Below, in pieces: positions 5,350 to 7,770 of a stretch of DNA of 7,770 nucleotides. Position 1 is the stretch's first letter. Every line of letters begins with the position of its first letter. Position numbers and translations under genes: made by a program. This DNA is from an uncultured Traorella sp. (GTDB taxonomy: Bacteria > Bacillota_I > Bacilli_A > Erysipelotrichales > Erysipelotrichaceae): assembly GCA_945919165.1 (NCBI GenBank), contig CAMEIZ010000087.1:1-7770 (forward strand), written 5' to 3'. The notes beneath the pieces were generated by a model, which was not told where the DNA came from, searched no databases, and saw only the letters and a program-made list of their open reading frames with translations.

Positions 5350-6540
5350 ATGATGAAAGAAGCATACTATTTTAAAAAAATCTATGAAGAAAACGAAGTA
5401 ATTGAGAACGCTTATGTGATTCTGGAAGATGGAAAAATCAGTGAAATCAGGAAAGATTTGAATGAAGAGATGAAGTTGAATGACTTTTCTGACGCTATTG
5501 TTATTCCAGGAATCATCGATATCCATTCTCATGGCTGTATGGGATACTCTGCTACCAGTGTTGATTCTGATGAAATATATGGGTATACCAGGGCAATAGC
5601 TGCTACAGGAGTTACAGGTGTCTTTGCAACAACTCAGGAACTTGATACCATGTCAGCAGTAGCGGATGTGATATTAAGCAATAAGATAGAAGGAGCAAAG
5701 ATTTTAGGAATACAGGCAGAAGGACCATTTCGTCATCCAAAATATATGGGTGCATCTAAAGGATTCAAATGGCCAAAACCTAGTGTAGAGTATGCCGAAA
5801 AGATGGTAGAAGCAGCTAAGGGCTGCCTGAAATATATCTCAGTATCCACTGATCTTGAAGGTATTGAAGAAGTGATGAAATATTTACTGCAGCAGAAAAT
5901 TCGAATAGCAGCAGGACATACTGATGCTGATTATGAAGAAATGAAAAAGGGTTTTAAAATGGGAGCTACTTCAATTTCACATTTTGGTAATGCAATGCGG
6001 CCTATTCATCAAAGAAATGGTGGCTCTATTACAGCTTGTTTGTTAGATGATAATATTTTCCTCGAAATTATCTGTGATCATGTACATATAGCCCCAGAAG
6101 TATTGGATTTGTTTTTTAGAGTAAAAGATTTGGATCACTTTATCTTAGTTTCTGATTCATCAGAATTGGCATGTATGCCAAAGGGAAGATATTTTGCCAG
6201 AGGTAAAGAAAGAATTGTTACCGAAGAAGGAAATATAATATTAGATGATCAAACAATCAGCGGCAGTGGTAAATATGTATTGTATGATATGAAAAATTTA
6301 ATATTCAAACATCATTTACCAATACAGAAAGTAATACGTATGGCTTCTTTACAACCGGCTTCTTATTTTCATATTGATGATCATAAAGGAAGTATTAAAG
6401 TTGGAAAAGACGCAGATCTGTTAATTTTAGATGATGAATGGAATGTTGTACGAACAATAGTAGAAGGTGAAATAGCTTACGATAACACCACACCGTTAAA
6501 TTCACTTATCAATCCAAATATGAAAAACCGGACAGCTTAA
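5350..6540 (+). CDS. NagA-like N-acyl-amino-sugar-6-phosphate deacetylase (divergent)
   Basis: A 396-residue amidohydrolase-superfamily enzyme. NagA removes acetate from N-acetylglucosamine-6-phosphate in the cytosol; AgaA does the same for the galactose isomer. Visible landmarks are PGIIDIHSHG with His59 and His61, AEGPF with metal-ligand Glu124, AGHTDAD with His190, HFGNAM with His211, the CDHVH segment (243-246) in place of the usual ADGIHV, and VSDS with catalytic Asp269. SGSGKYVL (304-311) replaces the usual AGSxLTM. GSIKVGKDADLLILD is the standard C-terminal beta-sandwich signature. All catalytic positions are kept, but surrounding residues are unusual, so the acyl group or sugar may differ from GlcNAc-6-P. 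Two ATGs are adjacent (5350, 5353), with only a weak GGTGA upstream. No nagB or other deaminase/isomerase gene accompanies it here. It appears to be the last gene of the operon. Confidence 0.85.
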   Translation: MMKEAYYFKKIYEENEVIENAYVILEDGKISEIRKDLNEEMKLNDFSDAIVIPGIIDIHSHGCMGYSATSVDSDEIYGYTRAIAATGVTGVFATTQELDTMSAVADVILSNKIEGAKILGIQAEGPFRHPKYMGASKGFKWPKPSVEYAEKMVEAAKGCLKYISVSTDLEGIEEVMKYLLQQKIRIAAGHTDADYEEMKKGFKMGATSISHFGNAMRPIHQRNGGSITACLLDDNIFLEIICDHVHIAPEVLDLFFRVKDLDHFILVSDSSELACMPKGRYFARGKERIVTEEGNIILDDQTISGSGKYVLYDMKNLIFKHHLPIQKVIRMASLQPASYFHIDDHKGSIKVGKDADLLILDDEWNVVRTIVEGEIAYDNTTPLNSLINPNMKNRTA

Positions 6541-6551
6541 TCAAAAAGAAA

Positions 6552-6579
6552 TTGACAACTTGAAATGCTGTCATATAAT
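6552..6579 (+). promoter_or_regulatory. Consensus sigma-A promoter upstream of the ABC operon
   Basis: A perfect TTGACA (6552-6557) and a perfect TATAAT (6574-6579) are separated by 16 bases. Transcription would start near 6586. It is the only strong promoter between the nagA-like gene and the ABC ATPase. Confidence 0.8.
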
Positions 6580-6601
6580 AATATTATATTCAGCATATGC
6601 T
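6565..6601. repeat. Inverted repeat spanning the -10 box (candidate operator)
   Basis: ATGCTG (6565-6570) faces CAGCAT (6591-6596). Between them 6573-6589 is a perfect palindrome (ATATAATA, A, TATTATAT) that contains the -10 box. The right arm also belongs to a perfect 10-base palindrome AGCATATGCT (6592-6601). Placement over the promoter is typical of a repressor operator, but no regulator gene for it is visible here. Confidence 0.6.
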
Positions 6602-6610
6602 AAAAAGATA

Positions 6611-6658
6611 GACGCAGAGCCTTAACTATGAATTGCGAAGGTTCTGCGTCTTACTTTT
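6611..6658 (+). terminator. Strong hairpin with T-rich tail: operon terminator, attenuator or sRNA end
   Basis: GACGCAGAGCCTT (6611-6623) pairs with AAGGTTCTGCGTC (6638-6650) over 13 positions with a single G-T wobble, and a 14-base loop lies between. The T-rich tail TTACTTTT follows. It lies downstream of the consensus promoter at 6552 and upstream of the ABC ATPase, so transcripts started there must pass it. It would also stop read-through from the nagA-like gene. Confidence 0.75.
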
Positions 6659-6689
6659 AGGCTGAGTAAACTTGATAAAGGAGAAAAGA

Positions 6690-7604
6690 ATGGACAAGAT
6701 GATCGAAATTTCACATCTGTTTAAAAGTTATTCAGATGTGAAGGCCGTACAGGATTTAAGTTTTAGTGTAAAAGAGGGTGAATTGTTTGCCTTTTTAGGA
6801 GTTAACGGAGCTGGGAAAAGCACAACTATTTCGATTATGTGTGCTCAGCTGAGAAAAGATAGTGGCAAAATTGTCATAGATGGAAAAGATTTAGATCAGG
6901 ATGCTAACGCAATAAAAAAAGAAATTGGGGTTGTTTTTCAGACCTCGGTATTAGATCAAGCATTAAATGTTTATGAAAATCTGGAAAGCAGAGCCGCTTT
7001 ATATGGAATTACGGGTGAAGCTTTTAAAAATCGTTTACAGGAGCTTTCACAACTATTTAAATTTGAGGATTTATTGAAAAGACCTGTTGGTAAATTATCT
7101 GGAGGACAGCGAAGAAGAATTGATATTGCTCGTGCTCTTTTACATCATCCCAAAATACTAATACTTGATGAGCCTACAACAGGTTTAGATCCTCAAACAA
7201 GAAAAATGCTCTGGGAGATTGTAAGACAATTAAGAAACGAAGAGAATTTAACAGTATTTCTGACAACACATTATATGGAAGAAGCATCTGATGCAGATTA
7301 TGTTGTGATCTTAGATAATGGTTCAATAGCAGCAAAAGGAACACCCTTAGAATTAAAAAATCGCTATAGTGGAGATTTTATAACTTTCTATCATACTGAT
7401 ACTTCACAAATAGAAAAACTTAACATGCCTTATCAAAAACAAAAGGATTGTATTACCGTATCCGTATCAAATACAAAAGAAGCAACAGATTTGATTCTGC
7501 GCTATCCGGAAGTATTTACAGATTATGAAATTGTAAAAGGAAAAATGGATGATGTCTTTTTGGCGGTTACAGGTAAAAATCTGACAGGAGGTCGGGAAGA
7601 ATGA
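6690..7604 (+). CDS. ABC-2-type transporter ATP-binding protein (DrrA/CcmA-like)
   Basis: A 304-residue ATPase that powers an exporter-type ABC transporter at the inner face of the membrane. The motifs are in order and intact: Walker A GVNGAGKST (37-45), Q-loop Gln84, signature LSGGQRRR (136-143), Walker B ILILDEP with Glu161, and H-loop His194 in TTHYMEEA. A C-terminal extension of roughly 80 residues ends in KGKMDDVFLAVTGK, usual for the DrrA/NatA-like group that exports drugs, antibiotics or lipids. The ATG at 6690 is chosen because AAAGGAG (6677-6683) sits six bases upstream; a TTG at 6672 in the same frame lies before that site. It overlaps the next gene by four bases (ATGA), so the two products are made together. 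The substrate is unknown. The promoter inverted repeat and leader hairpin suggest tight or induced expression. Confidence 0.93.
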   Translation: MDKMIEISHLFKSYSDVKAVQDLSFSVKEGELFAFLGVNGAGKSTTISIMCAQLRKDSGKIVIDGKDLDQDANAIKKEIGVVFQTSVLDQALNVYENLESRAALYGITGEAFKNRLQELSQLFKFEDLLKRPVGKLSGGQRRRIDIARALLHHPKILILDEPTTGLDPQTRKMLWEIVRQLRNEENLTVFLTTHYMEEASDADYVVILDNGSIAAKGTPLELKNRYSGDFITFYHTDTSQIEKLNMPYQKQKDCITVSVSNTKEATDLILRYPEVFTDYEIVKGKMDDVFLAVTGKNLTGGREE

Positions 7605-7770
7605 ATGTTTTATTCTCGCTTGTGAAAAGAAATATAAAATTGTTTTTTAAAGATAAAGGAATGTTTTTTACTTCATTGGCTACACCTTTGATACTTTTAG
7701 TTTTATATTCAGGATTTTTGGGAAATGTGTACTACAGCAGTTTTAATGAAAGTATGCCAAGTCATCTTGA
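7601..7770 (+). CDS. ABC-2-type transporter permease, N-terminal part (runs off window)
   Basis: The ATG at 7601 overlaps the ATPase stop as ATGA, with AGGAGG at 7586-7591 nine bases upstream. The 56 visible residues begin MNVLFSLVKRNIKLFFKDKG, a basic amphipathic lead-in typical of ABC-2 permeases. A first membrane helix (FFTSLATPLILLVLYSGFLG) and the start of an extracellular segment follow. The gene continues beyond the window end, so topology and length cannot be judged. It is the expected membrane partner of the preceding ATPase. Confidence 0.85.
   Translation, partial: MNVLFSLVKRNIKLFFKDKGMFFTSLATPLILLVLYSGFLGNVYYSSFNESMPSHL

Noticed and set aside
5329..5532. Minus-strand frame of 67 codons over the start of the nagA-like gene
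   Set aside because: It is antisense to a clear amidohydrolase N-terminus and its composition is that of complementary AT-rich codons.
6672..6689. TTG start for the ABC ATPase
   Set aside because: It lies upstream of the AAAGGAG site that is correctly spaced for ATG 6690, and the extra residues are not part of the ABC fold.

Overview
The window is AT-rich, with strong AGGAGG-type ribosome binding sites, consensus sigma-A promoters, short intergenic gaps and a mannose-type PTS. This points to a low-GC Firmicute, probably an anaerobic gut-type member of Erysipelotrichia or Clostridia. That placement is inferred from style, not from a marker gene.

Left edge (1-610): the first codons of an amino-acid-type ABC ATPase, with a good RBS, run for 23 residues. 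They then collide with a chromate transporter (ChrA family) that has lost its N-terminus. The fused remnant ends at a bidirectional terminator shared with a convergent GntR/HutC regulator gene (611-1327, minus strand).

Centre (1328-6540): the regulator is divergent from a five-gene operon. The order is mannose-family PTS EIIC, EIID and EIIB, then a cytoplasmic gamma-glutamyltransferase-fold Ntn hydrolase, then a divergent NagA-like N-acyl-amino-sugar-6-phosphate deacetylase. A near-consensus promoter (TGGACA-N17-TATAAT) has a HutC-like GT-N4-AC dyad across its -35 box, so the neighbouring regulator probably represses the operon and is relieved by a sugar phosphate. The simplest reading is import and phosphorylation of an acylated or conjugated amino sugar, followed by amide cleavage in the cytosol. 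No EIIA gene is present. The GGT-fold enzyme keeps its nucleophilic Thr but appears to have lost most of the residues that bind a gamma-glutamyl group, so its substrate is an open question. A hairpin with a T-run sits between the hydrolase and nagA and may lower nagA expression.

Right edge (6541-7770): a consensus promoter whose -10 lies inside a long inverted repeat is followed by a strong terminator-like hairpin. Then come an ABC-2-type (DrrA/CcmA-like) ATPase and, overlapping it by 4 bp, the start of its membrane permease, which runs off the window. The promoter-hairpin unit is either an attenuated leader or a small RNA gene.

No tRNA, rRNA, CRISPR array, transposase or integrase was seen.
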